A stretch of DNA of 32,016 nucleotides from DATBRG01 sp036560445 (GCA_036560445.1 DATBRG010000038.1:1-32016); one strand, 5' to 3'. Positions 23,076-31,827 are shown, numbered from the stretch's first letter. The notes: generated by a model not told the origin, from the sequence alone. Translations and numbers: made by a program.

Positions 23076-25205
23076 TTATTCAGACTGTGCAGTCTCCGCT
23101 TTTTCTTCACTTGCAGGCGGGTCAATCAATGCCTTCATACTCAAGCGCACACGGCCTTTTTCGTCTGCTTCAACGACTTTAACCTTGACGTGCTGACCTT
23201 CCTTAAGGAAATCAGACACTGCATTAACACGCTGATGGGCAATCTGCGAGATATGCAGTAAGCCATCCTTGCCTGGCAGCAAGGAAACGATTGCGCCAAA
23301 ATCCAGCAGCTTGATCACCGTACCATCGTAGGTCTGGCCAATTTCGACCTCAGCCGTAATGGCAGCAATGCGCTTCTTGGCTTCTTCGCCGGCTTCTGCA
23401 CTCAGGCAACCGATTTTAATGGTGCCGTCATCTTCAATATCAATGGTTGTGCCAGTTTCTTCGGTCAACGCACGAATCACCGCACCACCCTTACCGATTA
23501 CGTCACGAATCTTCTCTGGATTGATCTTCATGGTAATGATGCGTGGAGCAAACTCTGAAAGCTCTGTGCGCGAATGATCCATTGCTTGCTTCATGAGGCC
23601 CAAGATATGCATACGGCCTTCTTTGGCTTGGGACAATGCAACCTGCATAATCTCGGCAGTAATACCCGTGATCTTGATATCCATTTGCAATGCGGTAATA
23701 CCATCTTCGGTACCAGCCACCTTGAAATCCATGTCGCCCAAGTGATCTTCATCACCCAGGATATCGGTCAGCACAGCAACACGGTTGCCTTCCTTGATCA
23801 GACCCATGGCAATACCCGCCACATGCGCCTTCAAGGGAACACCTGCATCCATCAATGCCAAACAACCACCACAGACAGAAGCCATGGAGCTAGAGCCATT
23901 GGATTCGGTAATCTCGGAAACCACACGTATGGTATAGCCAAACTCTTCCTGACTCGGTAAAGCCGCGAGCAAGGCACGTTTAGCCAGGCGACCATGGCCA
24001 ATTTCACGACGCTTAGGTGTACCTACCCGGCCAGTTTCACCGGTTGCGTAAGGAGGCATGTTGTAATGCAGCATGAAGCGGTCTGCGTACTCACCTTGTA
24101 AAGCATCAATAATTTGCTCATCTCGGCCGGTGCCCAGCGTTGCAACTACCAGTGCCTGAGTTTCACCACGGGTGAATAGTGCAGAACCGTGGGTACGTGG
24201 TAACACACCGGTACGAATGCTGATGGGACGCACCGTACGGGTATCGCGGCCATCGATACGGGGCTCGCCATTCAGAATCTGACTGCGAACTACCTTGGCT
24301 TCCAGATTGAATAACGCCGACTTGATTTCATTGGCTTCTTCTGTCGAAGTAGCTTCGGTAATCAGCTCAGCCTTTACACGGCTCATGATTTCATCAAGCT
24401 TGCTTGAGCGTGCACCTTTGGATTTGATTTTGTAAGCTTCATTGATATCTGCAGCTGCAGCCGCACTTACTTTCTCAATTACTGCGGTATTTGCCTCTGG
24501 CGGAGTCCAATCCCAGGGTTCCTTACCAACTTCAGCGGCCATCTCGTTAATCATGCTGATCACGGCCTGCATCTTTTCGTGGCCATATACTACAGCACCC
24601 AACATCACATCTTCGGACAGCTCCTTAGCTTCAGACTCGACCATCAGAACAGCGGTATTGGTAGCAGCCACAACCAGATCCAGCTCGGTTTCTTTCAACT
24701 GGGTTGCGGATGGGTTAAGAACATATTCACCGTTGATATAACCGACACGTGCGGCACCTATCGGGCCATAGAATGGAATACCAGAAATAGCGAGTGCGGC
24801 TGAGGCACCGATAATTGCTGGAATATCTGAATCGATCTCGCTATCGGAAGACATCACCGTAGCGACAATTTGAATCTCGTTATAAAACGCTTCTGGAAAA
24901 AGTGGACGTAAAGGACGGTCAATCAGGCGTGAGGTCAACGTTTCTTTTTCGGAAGGACGACCTTCACGCTTGAAGAAGCCGCCGGGAATCTTACCTGCAG
25001 CATAGGTTTTTTCTTGATAATCGACAGTCAGTGGGAAAAAATCCTGGCCTGGCTTTACTTCAGTTTTACCAACAACGCTTACCAAAACTACAGTATCACC
25101 ATAACTTACCATTACAGCGCCATCAGCCTGACGGGCAATTTCACCGGTTTCCAGCGTTAATTCATGGGCGCCATACTGTATGGTTTTTTTTACTTTATTA
25201 AACAT
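23076..25205 (-). CDS. pnp: Polyribonucleotide nucleotidyltransferase (PNPase)
   Basis: A 709-residue 3'-5' phosphorolytic exoribonuclease, a core part of the RNA degradosome and cytoplasmic. Two RNase PH domains are visible: the first begins with the start FNKVKKTIQYG, the second holds the active region around residues 310-540 with GTDGRGEQ-like GTGRDEQ and the catalytic Asp-containing stretches GDMDFKVAGT and ITALQMDIKI. A KH domain (about 553-610, IRDVIGKGGAVI) and an S1 domain (about 620-690, YDGTVIKLLDFGAIV) follow. AAAGGA precedes the ATG at 25205. It is the last gene of the rimP-to-pnp cluster, after rpsO, the same pairing as in E. coli. The rpsO-pnp gap holds terminator and leader hairpins that suggest separate control. 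Confidence 0.98.
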   Translation of the reverse strand: MFNKVKKTIQYGAHELTLETGEIARQADGAVMVSYGDTVVLVSVVGKTEVKPGQDFFPLTVDYQEKTYAAGKIPGGFFKREGRPSEKETLTSRLIDRPLRPLFPEAFYNEIQIVATVMSSDSEIDSDIPAIIGASAALAISGIPFYGPIGAARVGYINGEYVLNPSATQLKETELDLVVAATNTAVLMVESEAKELSEDVMLGAVVYGHEKMQAVISMINEMAAEVGKEPWDWTPPEANTAVIEKVSAAAAADINEAYKIKSKGARSSKLDEIMSRVKAELITEATSTEEANEIKSALFNLEAKVVRSQILNGEPRIDGRDTRTVRPISIRTGVLPRTHGSALFTRGETQALVVATLGTGRDEQIIDALQGEYADRFMLHYNMPPYATGETGRVGTPKRREIGHGRLAKRALLAALPSQEEFGYTIRVVSEITESNGSSSMASVCGGCLALMDAGVPLKAHVAGIAMGLIKEGNRVAVLTDILGDEDHLGDMDFKVAGTEDGITALQMDIKITGITAEIMQVALSQAKEGRMHILGLMKQAMDHSRTELSEFAPRIITMKINPEKIRDVIGKGGAVIRALTEETGTTIDIEDDGTIKIGCLSAEAGEEAKKRIAAITAEVEIGQTYDGTVIKLLDFGAIVSLLPGKDGLLHISQIAHQRVNAVSDFLKEGQHVKVKVVEADEKGRVRLSMKALIDPPASEEKAETAQSE

Positions 25206-25230
25206 TTTTTGAATCCTTTTCTCTGTTCAA

Positions 25231-25257
25231 GTCTGTTCTTACTGTTCTAGAACAGAC
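25231..25257 (-). promoter_or_regulatory. Leader hairpin of pnp (possible autoregulation site)
   Basis: GTCTGTTCT (25231-25239) and AGAACAGAC (25249-25257) form a perfect 9-base-pair stem with a 9-base loop. It lies about 26-52 bases before the pnp start on the minus strand. Within it lies the perfect 14-base palindrome CTGTTCTAGAACAG (25242-25255), so two folds compete. In E. coli, RNase III cuts a leader duplex of pnp and PNPase then represses its own synthesis. A like role here is inferred from position only. Confidence 0.5.
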
Positions 25258-25263
25258 ACCAAT

Positions 25264-25304
25264 AAAAAAGCCGAAGCAACGCTACCTGCGAAGCTTTCGG
25301 CTTA
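25264..25304 (-). terminator. Intrinsic terminator after rpsO
   Basis: On the minus strand AAGCCGAA pairs with TTCGGCTT, extended by an inner GC pair and a CGC/GCG helix, and is followed by a T6 tract. It lies between rpsO and pnp and would end most rpsO transcripts or attenuate entry into pnp. Confidence 0.85.
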
Positions 25305-25316
25305 TCAAACATTCAC

Positions 25317-25337
25317 AAAAGCAAATAATTCGCTTTT
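25317..25337 (-). other. Hairpin just after the rpsO stop
   Basis: AAAAGCGAA and TTTGCTTTT on the minus strand form a 9-base-pair stem (one G-U pair) with a 3-base loop, 11 bases after the rpsO stop. It may be a weak first terminator or a processing site ahead of the main terminator at 25264-25304. Confidence 0.45.
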
Positions 25338-25348
25338 ATAAACTTTAA

Positions 25349-25618
25349 TTATTTACGCAAACCTAAACGCTCAATCAGGGTAGCGTAGCGCTGAGCGTTT
25401 TTGCGCTTGAGGTAATCAAGCAATTTACGACGTTGGCTAACCATGGCCAGCAAACCACGGCGCGAGTGGTGATCCTTGGCATTAACCTTAAAATGCTCGG
25501 TCAGGGTGCTAATGCGGTTGCTCAGCAGTGCCACTTGCACTTCTGGCGAACCGGTATCATTCTGTGCTTGTTGATATTCGCCAACAATTTTGGCTTTTTC
25601 AGCAGTCGAGGTAGACAT
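25349..25618 (-). CDS. rpsO: Small ribosomal subunit protein uS15
   Basis: An 89-residue S15 that binds 16S rRNA early in 30S assembly. The family motifs are all present: TGSPEVQVALLSNRI, the LTEHFK helix, the rRNA-binding HHSRRGLL loop and the end RKLLDYLKR followed by YATLIERLGLRK. The length is the family standard. AGGAG stands 7 bases before the ATG. A candidate promoter just upstream would give a very short leader. The gene is flanked by truB upstream and pnp downstream on the same strand, as in E. coli. Confidence 0.99.
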   Translation of the reverse strand: MSTSTAEKAKIVGEYQQAQNDTGSPEVQVALLSNRISTLTEHFKVNAKDHHSRRGLLAMVSQRRKLLDYLKRKNAQRYATLIERLGLRK

Positions 25619-25644
25619 CTTTTTCTCCTAATCTTGAACCGCGC

Positions 25645-25674
25645 ATTTTAACCTTAAATAGCCTTGATTAACAA
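25645..25674 (-). promoter_or_regulatory. Candidate rpsO promoter
   Basis: On the minus strand TTGTTA (25669-25674) and TAAAAT (25645-25650) are separated by 18 bases and sit in the 86-base truB-rpsO gap. The predicted start lies only about 20 bases before the rpsO ATG. The small inverted repeat CCTTG/CAAGG overlaps the -35 box. Confidence 0.5.
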
Positions 25675-25704
25675 GGACTCATTAAATAAAACTCACAGTT
25701 TTAA

Positions 25705-26607
25705 CTAAATATTGACCAACAATCTTTTAGGGGCAATCTTCCCATCATCCGACAGCTCTCCCAGCCCCAGAAAATCCCCAGCTTGGCTATACAGCCTGAA
25801 ATAGCCTGATGGTATTGCCCCGGCTTTCCACACCTGCTGGCCTTGCATCAGGTAATGCACACTTGTTTCATCCAGATACACCTCTGGCAAATCTTGTATA
25901 GCGGCATCTACCGGCGATAGGTTCTGATCTCTAACCTCCATAGGCATAGCTTCCAACTGCTCTAGAGTCAGCGCATTATCCAAACTGAAATGTGCTGTAG
26001 TCAGCCTGCGTAGGCCTGTTAGGTGGGCTCCACAACCTAGAGTGCTGCCAATATCCTCGGCAAGCGTACGTATATAAGTACCTTTACTGCATAAAACGGT
26101 AATAACAACTTCATCCTCTGCAAAACGCTCAAGCTTAATAGTGTGAATGTTCACTGTCCGTGCCGCACGTTCAATATTGACGCCTGCCCGAGCATATTCA
26201 TACAGCGCTTTACCCTGATGCTTGAGTGCAGAATACATTGGGGGAACCTGCTGGATTACACCAGTGAACCGGCTGAGGGTTTGATTCAGTGTATCAGCAC
26301 TAACATTGACTTCTGAATTGCTAAGCACTTCACCTTCGGCATCGCCAGTAGTGGTGGTGACGCCCAGTTTGATGTTGGCGAGATAACTCTTATCTGCATC
26401 CAGCAAAAAATGTGAAAACTTGGTAGCCTCGCCAAAGCAGATGGGCAAAAGCCCTGTGGCTAGCGGATCCAGACTGCCGGTATGGCCGGCCTTAGCCGCC
26501 TGAAACAAGCGCTTAGCCTGCTGCAACGCCTGATTGGAAGACAAGCCTCTAGGCTTGTCCAGTAGCAGTACGCCATTCACTGCACGTTTGATTCGTTTGA
26601 ATTGCAC
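25705..26607 (-). CDS. truB: tRNA pseudouridine(55) synthase
   Basis: A 300-residue enzyme that makes pseudouridine 55 in the T loop of tRNAs. The catalytic Asp47 is in the motif GHTGSLDPLATGLLP. The family start NGVLLLDKPRGLSSN (residues 11-25), the Tyr-containing QVPPMYSALKHQGK motif and the SKGTYIRTLAED motif are all seen. The last 60 residues match the short C-terminal domain of bacterial TruB. The start is GTG at 26607, since no ATG gives the conserved N-terminus; the ribosome-binding site is weak. It follows rbfA by 51 bases within the rimP-to-pnp cluster. Confidence 0.97.
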   Translation of the reverse strand: MQFKRIKRAVNGVLLLDKPRGLSSNQALQQAKRLFQAAKAGHTGSLDPLATGLLPICFGEATKFSHFLLDADKSYLANIKLGVTTTTGDAEGEVLSNSEVNVSADTLNQTLSRFTGVIQQVPPMYSALKHQGKALYEYARAGVNIERAARTVNIHTIKLERFAEDEVVITVLCSKGTYIRTLAEDIGSTLGCGAHLTGLRRLTTAHFSLDNALTLEQLEAMPMEVRDQNLSPVDAAIQDLPEVYLDETSVHYLMQGQQVWKAGAIPSGYFRLYSQAGDFLGLGELSDDGKIAPKRLLVNI

Positions 26608-26658
26608 TATTCTTCGCTGCTATTTTCTGGCCAGAAGATACGCACAACAAGATTAAGC

Positions 26659-27033
26659 TTAAATCTTAGGCTCTTCATCTTTGATAAGATTATCAGGGGC
26701 AAGCGCCTCATCAATCAGTTTTGATAGCTTCATGCCACGGTCAATTGAAGCATCATAGACAAAGTGAAGTTGTGGCACCGTGCGTAGCAGCATTCGCTTG
26801 GCAAGCTGGGTGCGTAAAAAGCCGGCTGTTTTCTCCAAGCCGGCTTGCAAATCTGCCGTACCAGCTTTGGCGCTATAGTAGATTTTGGCATGCGCCATAT
26901 CACCAGTTACTTCGACCTCTGTAATGGTAACCATACCAACGCGCGGATCCTTCACCTCAAATTGCAGCAAATCCGCTAATTCGCGCTGGATTTGCTCTGC
27001 AACGCGATTACTACGAGAAAAGTCTTTAGCCAT
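26659..27033 (-). CDS. rbfA: Ribosome-binding factor A
   Basis: A 124-residue KH-fold protein needed for late 30S maturation and growth in the cold; it binds near the 5' end helix of 16S rRNA. The family pattern is complete: RSNRVAEQIQRELADLL, KDPRVGMVTITEVEVTGDMAHAK split over strands, LRTQLAKRMLLRTVPQL and FVYDASIDRGMKL. Its ATG shares one base with the infB stop (TAATG), so translation of the two is coupled. The length is typical. Confidence 0.97.
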   Translation of the reverse strand: MAKDFSRSNRVAEQIQRELADLLQFEVKDPRVGMVTITEVEVTGDMAHAKIYYSAKAGTADLQAGLEKTAGFLRTQLAKRMLLRTVPQLHFVYDASIDRGMKLSKLIDEALAPDNLIKDEEPKI

Positions 27034-29675
27034 TAAAGCGTACGTGCTACCTCAACAACTTCGAACACTTCGAGCAGGTCGCCGACTTCGATATCGTTGA
27101 AATTCTTTAGTGACAAGCCGCATTCGAAATTGGCTTTCACTTCCTTGACGTCATCTTTGAAGCGCTTAAGCGAATCAAGCTCGCCAGTGTGGATGACTAC
27201 ATTGTCGCGGAGTACGCGCACTCTGGAGCCGCGCTTGATAATGCCATCCTGCACATAGCAACCGGCAACTGCACCCACCTTGGAAATACGATAAACCTCA
27301 CGCACCTCCACGATACCAATAGCGCTTTCCTTTTGCTCTGGTGACAGCATACCGCCGAGCGCAGCCTTCACTTCATCTACCGCTTCGTAGATGATGTTGT
27401 AGTAGCGGACATCGACGCCTGAGCTCTCAATCAGTTTGCGCGCACCGGCATCGGCACGCACATTGAAGCCAATCACAACGGCTTTGGAAGCGGCTGCCAG
27501 ATTGACATCCGACTCACTGATTGCGCCTACGCCAGTATGGATAATGTTAACTTTCACTTCATCAGTAGAAAGTTTCTGCAGTGAGGTGGATAACGCTTCG
27601 TAAGAGCCCTGTACGTCAGACTTGATGATCAGCGCCAGTGTTTTCACTTCGCCCTCGCCCATTTGCTCAAACATGTTTTCCAGTTTGGCTGCCTGTTGCT
27701 TGGCAAGTTTTACATCACGGAACTTGCCTTGACGGAATAAGGCAATTTCGCGTGCTTTACGCTCATCGTTCAAGACTATGACTTCTTCACCTGCGGAAGG
27801 CACGTCTGAAAGACCCAGAATCTCCACGGGAATAGATGGCCCGGCTTCCTTAATCTCATTACCGGCCTCATCCAGCATGGCACGCACGCGGCCAAAAACA
27901 CTACCCGCCAACAGCATTTCACCACGCTTGAGCGTACCTGACTGGATGAGAATAGTAGAAACTGGCCCACGGCCCTTATCCAGGCGCGACTCAATCACCA
28001 GGCCTTTGGCTGGCGTATTTCTTGGCGCCTTCAACTCCAGCACTTCCGCCTGAAGCAGAACGGCCTCCAGCAAGGCATCGATACCCTGACCAGTTTTAGC
28101 CGAGACTTCAACGAACATGGCGTCACCACCGTAATCTTCTGGAATCACTTCTTGTGCAACCAACTCCTGCTTGACGCGCTCTGGGCTAGCGCCAGGCTTG
28201 TCAATTTTGTTAATCGCTACAACTAGTGGCACATTACCGGCCTTGGCATGATGGATAGCCTCAATCGTTTGTGGCATCACACCATCATCCGCAGCAACCA
28301 CTAGAATCACTACATCTGTCGCTTTGGCACCACGCGCACGCATGGCAGTAAATGCCTCGTGGCCCGGGGTATCAAGGAAAGTCAGCATGCCACGTGGGGT
28401 TTCAACGTGATAGGCGCCGATATGCTGCGTAATGCCGCCGGCTTCACCAGAAGCAACGCGTGTGCGACGGATATAGTCCAGCAGTGAGGTTTTACCATGG
28501 TCAACGTGACCCATAACCGTAACTACCGGCGGACGTGACTCCTGCACAGCTTCAGCATGCTCGGTGTCATCTAGGAATGTTTCGGGATCATTTGCAGCCG
28601 CAGCCTTGGCAACATGGCCCATTTCTTCGACGATGATAATAGCTGTTTCCTGATCCAGCACCTGATTGATGGTGACCATCATGCCCATTTTCATAAGCGT
28701 CTTGATCACTTCGCCGGCCTTGACTGCCATCTTGTGCGCAAGGTCAGCTACAGTAATGGTCTCTGGCACTAATACCTCATGCACGATGGGCTCAGTAGGT
28801 GCATTAAAGGCGTGTTGCTCTTCACCTTCTTTATGTGACTTCGATTTGCTCTTGTGCGCACGCCAACCCTGGGCCAAACCAAGATCACCACGCGTCTTCA
28901 CGCCACGCTTCTTGTTGTTAGCGTCTGCCCATTCTTTATTGTTCTTTGCGCCCTTCTTACCAGCCTTATCATCGCCCTTGGCACCATCTTTTGCCGCTGG
29001 CTTATGTAAAGTACCTTCCGACAGCTTGGTTGGTTTTTCCAGAGCTGCTGCAGTTTCGGCGGCTTTTTTGGCTTCTTCTTCCAGTCTTTTTTGCGCCAAC
29101 TCCTGCTTCTTACGTATTTCTTCTGTCTGCAACGCGATTAATTCCGCGTGACGACGTGTCTCTTGCTCACGCTTGGCAACTTGGTCAGCACTCAAAGTAT
29201 GTTTTGGTACTGGTTTCTTGACCACTGGCTCTGGCTCTACTGGCACCTGAACAGCGGGCTCCGCCACTTCTTTCACCAATTCAACAACCGCTTCCGGAAC
29301 ATCTTCTACCGGAGCTTCAATGACTGGCTCTGCCACAGCCTCAACAACCGGAACATCTTCCTGATCCGGCAGCGACGGATCGCGACGTACAAGAACGCGC
29401 TTCTTGCGTACTTCAACCTGAATGGTTCTTGCCTTGCCAGTACTATCCGATTTCTTGATTTCGGTAACCTGCTTACGCGTTAGCGTAATTTTTTCTTTGG
29501 GGGCTTGCGCACCATGCTCTTTACGCAAGTACTCCAATAGAGAAGTCTTGTCCTGCTCGGTAAGCTGGTCGTCAGAGGCAGCCTTGTTGACGCCCGCGCC
29601 CTTGAGCTGCTCAAGCAGCAGCTCGGCTGGCAGGCCTAGTTCAGTGGCAAATTGTGCTACGCTCGTTTGTCCCAT
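27033..29675 (-). CDS. infB: Translation initiation factor IF-2
   Basis: An 880-residue GTPase that brings initiator tRNA to the 30S subunit. A small N-terminal IF2_N domain (about 1-52) is followed by a long charged, Ala/Glu/Lys/Val/Pro-rich linker (about 90-290) and a second IF2_N-type domain (about 305-360). The G domain starts with G1 GHVDHGKT (389-396), then DTPGH (G3) and NKID (G4). Beta-barrel domains and the C-terminal fMet-tRNA-binding domain follow. The length is close to E. coli IF2-alpha. GGAG precedes the ATG at 29675. nusA ends 81 bases upstream, and rbfA overlaps by one base. An internal shorter form from a second start is known in E. coli and not examined here. Confidence 0.98.
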   Translation of the reverse strand: MGQTSVAQFATELGLPAELLLEQLKGAGVNKAASDDQLTEQDKTSLLEYLRKEHGAQAPKEKITLTRKQVTEIKKSDSTGKARTIQVEVRKKRVLVRRDPSLPDQEDVPVVEAVAEPVIEAPVEDVPEAVVELVKEVAEPAVQVPVEPEPVVKKPVPKHTLSADQVAKREQETRRHAELIALQTEEIRKKQELAQKRLEEEAKKAAETAAALEKPTKLSEGTLHKPAAKDGAKGDDKAGKKGAKNNKEWADANNKKRGVKTRGDLGLAQGWRAHKSKSKSHKEGEEQHAFNAPTEPIVHEVLVPETITVADLAHKMAVKAGEVIKTLMKMGMMVTINQVLDQETAIIIVEEMGHVAKAAAANDPETFLDDTEHAEAVQESRPPVVTVMGHVDHGKTSLLDYIRRTRVASGEAGGITQHIGAYHVETPRGMLTFLDTPGHEAFTAMRARGAKATDVVILVVAADDGVMPQTIEAIHHAKAGNVPLVVAINKIDKPGASPERVKQELVAQEVIPEDYGGDAMFVEVSAKTGQGIDALLEAVLLQAEVLELKAPRNTPAKGLVIESRLDKGRGPVSTILIQSGTLKRGEMLLAGSVFGRVRAMLDEAGNEIKEAGPSIPVEILGLSDVPSAGEEVIVLNDERKAREIALFRQGKFRDVKLAKQQAAKLENMFEQMGEGEVKTLALIIKSDVQGSYEALSTSLQKLSTDEVKVNIIHTGVGAISESDVNLAAASKAVVIGFNVRADAGARKLIESSGVDVRYYNIIYEAVDEVKAALGGMLSPEQKESAIGIVEVREVYRISKVGAVAGCYVQDGIIKRGSRVRVLRDNVVIHTGELDSLKRFKDDVKEVKANFECGLSLKNFNDIEVGDLLEVFEVVEVARTL

Positions 29676-29756
29676 CGTGTTACTCCGTCTCTTCTTTACG
29701 CTGCTACTTTTAGCATGTCTTTTTATACGCGACGCTGTTCGATATGTTGAAACTTA

Positions 29757-31223
29757 TCAGGCGAACCATGGCGCCCGTGCTGTCATAATCAACTGCTTGG
29801 CACGTTCTGCATCCATATTGGTAAGTTCAACCAGATCATCTACTGCCAGGTCAGCTAGGTCGTCCATAGTCGAAACGCCTTTAGCCGCTAGCATGTGAGC
29901 AGTGGCTTCATCCATGCCTTCCATGGTCAGCAAGTCTTCAGAGGCCTCTTCCACTTTTTCTTCCTTGGCGATGGCTTCCGTCAGCAATGCTGCACGAGCA
30001 CGTTTACGCAATTCATTAATAGTGTCTTCATCGAAGGCATCTATCTCGGACATTTCAGACATTGGCACATAGGCAATCTCTTCCAATGTGCTAAAACCCT
30101 CCTGTACCAGAATATCAGCCACTTCTTCATCTACATCCAGCTTATTGATAAATAACTGGCGTGTGCTGGTGTATTCTTCTTCGTTCTTCTTAGCAGCTTC
30201 TTCTTCAGTCAGGATATTCAGCGTCCAACCGGTTAGCTCAGAAGCCAAGCGGACATTTTGGCCATTACGGCCGATTGCCTGAGCCAGCTGCTCTTCATCC
30301 ACCACTACATCCATGCTGTGTGCATCTTCATCTACAACGATGCTGGAAACTTCAGCAGGGGCCATGGCATTAATCACAAACTGTGCTGGCTCCATTGACC
30401 ACAGCACAATATCCACACGCTCGCCCGCCAATTCACCAGTGACGGCCTGCACACGCGAACCTCGCATACCAACGCAAGTACCCACCGGGTCTAGGCGCTG
30501 ATCATTAGATTTCACCGCAATTTTTGAGCGCAATCCTGGGTCACGAGCTGCAGCCTTTATCTCCAAGAGGCCTTCTTCGATTTCTGGCACTTCCAGCTCA
30601 AACAATTTAGCCAGGAATTCTGGCGCGATACGCGAAAGAATCAGTTGCGGACCGCGGCCACCGCGCTCTATTCGTGAAAGATAAGCACGCACACGGTCAC
30701 CTACCCGCAGATTCTCTTTCGGGATCATCTGTTCACGCGGCAGCAAGGACTCGATGCGGCCAACTTCTATAATGGCATTACCTTTTTCCATACGCTTGAT
30801 AACGCCGGTAACGAGATGTTCTTTACGTGCCAGAAAATCATCAAGAATCTGCTCACGCTCGGCTTCGCGCACCTTCTGCAAAATAACCTGCTTGGCTGCT
30901 TGTGCTCCAATGCGGCCAAACTCCACTGACTCCAGCGGCTCTTCGATGTAATCGCTTTCTTTCAGGTTTTTTGCGCGCTCATCAGAAATACCTAGCTGCG
31001 CAGCTGGATTTTCTATAGCCTCATCAGCCACTACCTGCCAGCGACGGAATGACTGATACTCGCCATTCTCACGGTTTATCTCGACGCGGACATCAGCATC
31101 CTCAGAGAAGCGCTTCTTGGTGGCAGAAGCTAAAGCCAGCTCCAGCGCAATAAAGATTACTTCCTTGGCTACACTTTTCTCGTGTGCCAAAGCATCTACC
31201 AATAATAAAATTTCGCGACTCAT
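29757..31223 (-). CDS. nusA: Transcription termination/antitermination factor NusA
   Basis: A 488-residue protein that binds RNA polymerase near the RNA exit and helps pausing, termination and rRNA antitermination. The N-terminal RNAP-binding domain (about 1-130), the S1 domain (about 135-200, GVIKRMEKGNAIIEVG), KH1 and KH2 (about 230-345, CVGMRGSRV and AIGRNGQNVRLA) and two acidic C-terminal repeats are all present. The repeats, rich in Glu, Asp and Leu, fit the AR1/AR2 type that binds the alpha subunit. GGAGG lies 5 bases before the ATG, a strong signal. It follows rimP by 27 bases and precedes infB, the conserved order in Proteobacteria. Confidence 0.98.
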   Translation of the reverse strand: MSREILLLVDALAHEKSVAKEVIFIALELALASATKKRFSEDADVRVEINRENGEYQSFRRWQVVADEAIENPAAQLGISDERAKNLKESDYIEEPLESVEFGRIGAQAAKQVILQKVREAEREQILDDFLARKEHLVTGVIKRMEKGNAIIEVGRIESLLPREQMIPKENLRVGDRVRAYLSRIERGGRGPQLILSRIAPEFLAKLFELEVPEIEEGLLEIKAAARDPGLRSKIAVKSNDQRLDPVGTCVGMRGSRVQAVTGELAGERVDIVLWSMEPAQFVINAMAPAEVSSIVVDEDAHSMDVVVDEEQLAQAIGRNGQNVRLASELTGWTLNILTEEEAAKKNEEEYTSTRQLFINKLDVDEEVADILVQEGFSTLEEIAYVPMSEMSEIDAFDEDTINELRKRARAALLTEAIAKEEKVEEASEDLLTMEGMDEATAHMLAAKGVSTMDDLADLAVDDLVELTNMDAERAKQLIMTARAPWFA

Positions 31224-31250
31224 TTCAACCTCCGCCTAAAATTTAGTGGC

Positions 31251-31700
31251 TCAGAACTCAGGGGCCAAGCGTGCTTTATCAATGTTTGACAGTACAATTC
31301 TTTGTACCGCTCCATCACATTCGATCAGCAGCGCGTCCTGCTCTAATCCACGTAATATGCCTAAAAAATTCTTCCTGGGTTCTTTATTCTCAGCCACAGC
31401 CGGTACACGCAATTTGATATGCGCACGCTGCCCGGCAAACCGCTCAAAATCAGCAGGCTTTTTCAGTACCCTGTCCAATCCAGGTGAGGAAACCTCAAGC
31501 CTGTCATAGTCAATTCCATTCTCAACTGACAATACGTTACTGAGTTGGTTACTAACCAGCACGCAGTCATCGATATTGATACCTTCGGGCTTATCAATGA
31601 ATAATCGAATCAATTTGCCACGATTAGAAAGCTCAACGTCAACCAGCTCAAAACCTAGCTGAGTCACAGAACGCTCCAGTAAAGTGTACAAATCTTGCAT
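31251..31700 (-). CDS. rimP: Ribosome maturation factor RimP
   Basis: A 149-residue protein acting in 30S maturation. The N-terminal domain has LGFELVDVEL and the conserved INIDDCVLVSNQLS stretch. The central signature EVSSPGLDR is followed by the Sm-like C-terminal domain with RFAGQRAHIKL and VLSNIDKARL. ATG 31700 is preferred to a TTG at 31709, because GAGG upstream would be only one base from the TTG but 10 from the ATG, and family members start near MQDLY. It is the first gene of the rimP-nusA-infB operon, about 190 bases downstream of the 5S rRNA gene. Confidence 0.95.
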   Translation of the reverse strand: MQDLYTLLERSVTQLGFELVDVELSNRGKLIRLFIDKPEGINIDDCVLVSNQLSNVLSVENGIDYDRLEVSSPGLDRVLKKPADFERFAGQRAHIKLRVPAVAENKEPRKNFLGILRGLEQDALLIECDGAVQRIVLSNIDKARLAPEF

Positions 31701-31725
31701 ATCGCCCAAACCTCAACTCGCGGAA

Positions 31726-31749
31726 ACAAAAAATGGGCTTAACGCCCAT
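31726..31749 (-). terminator. Terminator-like hairpin in the rimP leader (possible attenuator)
   Basis: On the minus strand ATGGGC (from 31749) pairs with GCCCAT (to 31733) across a 5-base loop, and a T6 tract follows directly. It stands between the predicted promoter and rimP, so it would end or pause transcripts entering the nusA operon unless overcome. It may serve NusA-dependent autogenous control, which is inference. Confidence 0.6.
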
Positions 31750-31772
31750 CAATTTTTCCAATTAATATTGCC

Positions 31773-31781
31773 ATTATATCA
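31773..31781 (-). promoter_or_regulatory. Extended -10 promoter of the rimP-nusA-infB operon
   Basis: TGATATAAT on the minus strand is a perfect extended -10 element (TGN plus TATAAT). The -35 region is poor (TATCAA at the 17-base position), which is usual for this promoter class. The start would be near 31766, giving a leader of about 66 bases. Confidence 0.65.
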
Positions 31782-31802
31782 ACCAATTCAATGAATTGAT
31801 AT
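31776..31802. repeat. Nested inverted repeat overlapping the rimP promoter
   Basis: Outer arms ATATCAA (31776-31782) and TTGATAT (31796-31802) enclose a second dyad in which CAATTCA and TGAATTG flank a single A (31784-31798). The two dyads share bases and cannot form at once. The repeat covers part of the -10 box, a position suited to an operator. AT-rich sequence makes chance possible. Confidence 0.4.
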
Positions 31803-31827
31803 GACAACCTTTTACCGCTAGAAAAGC

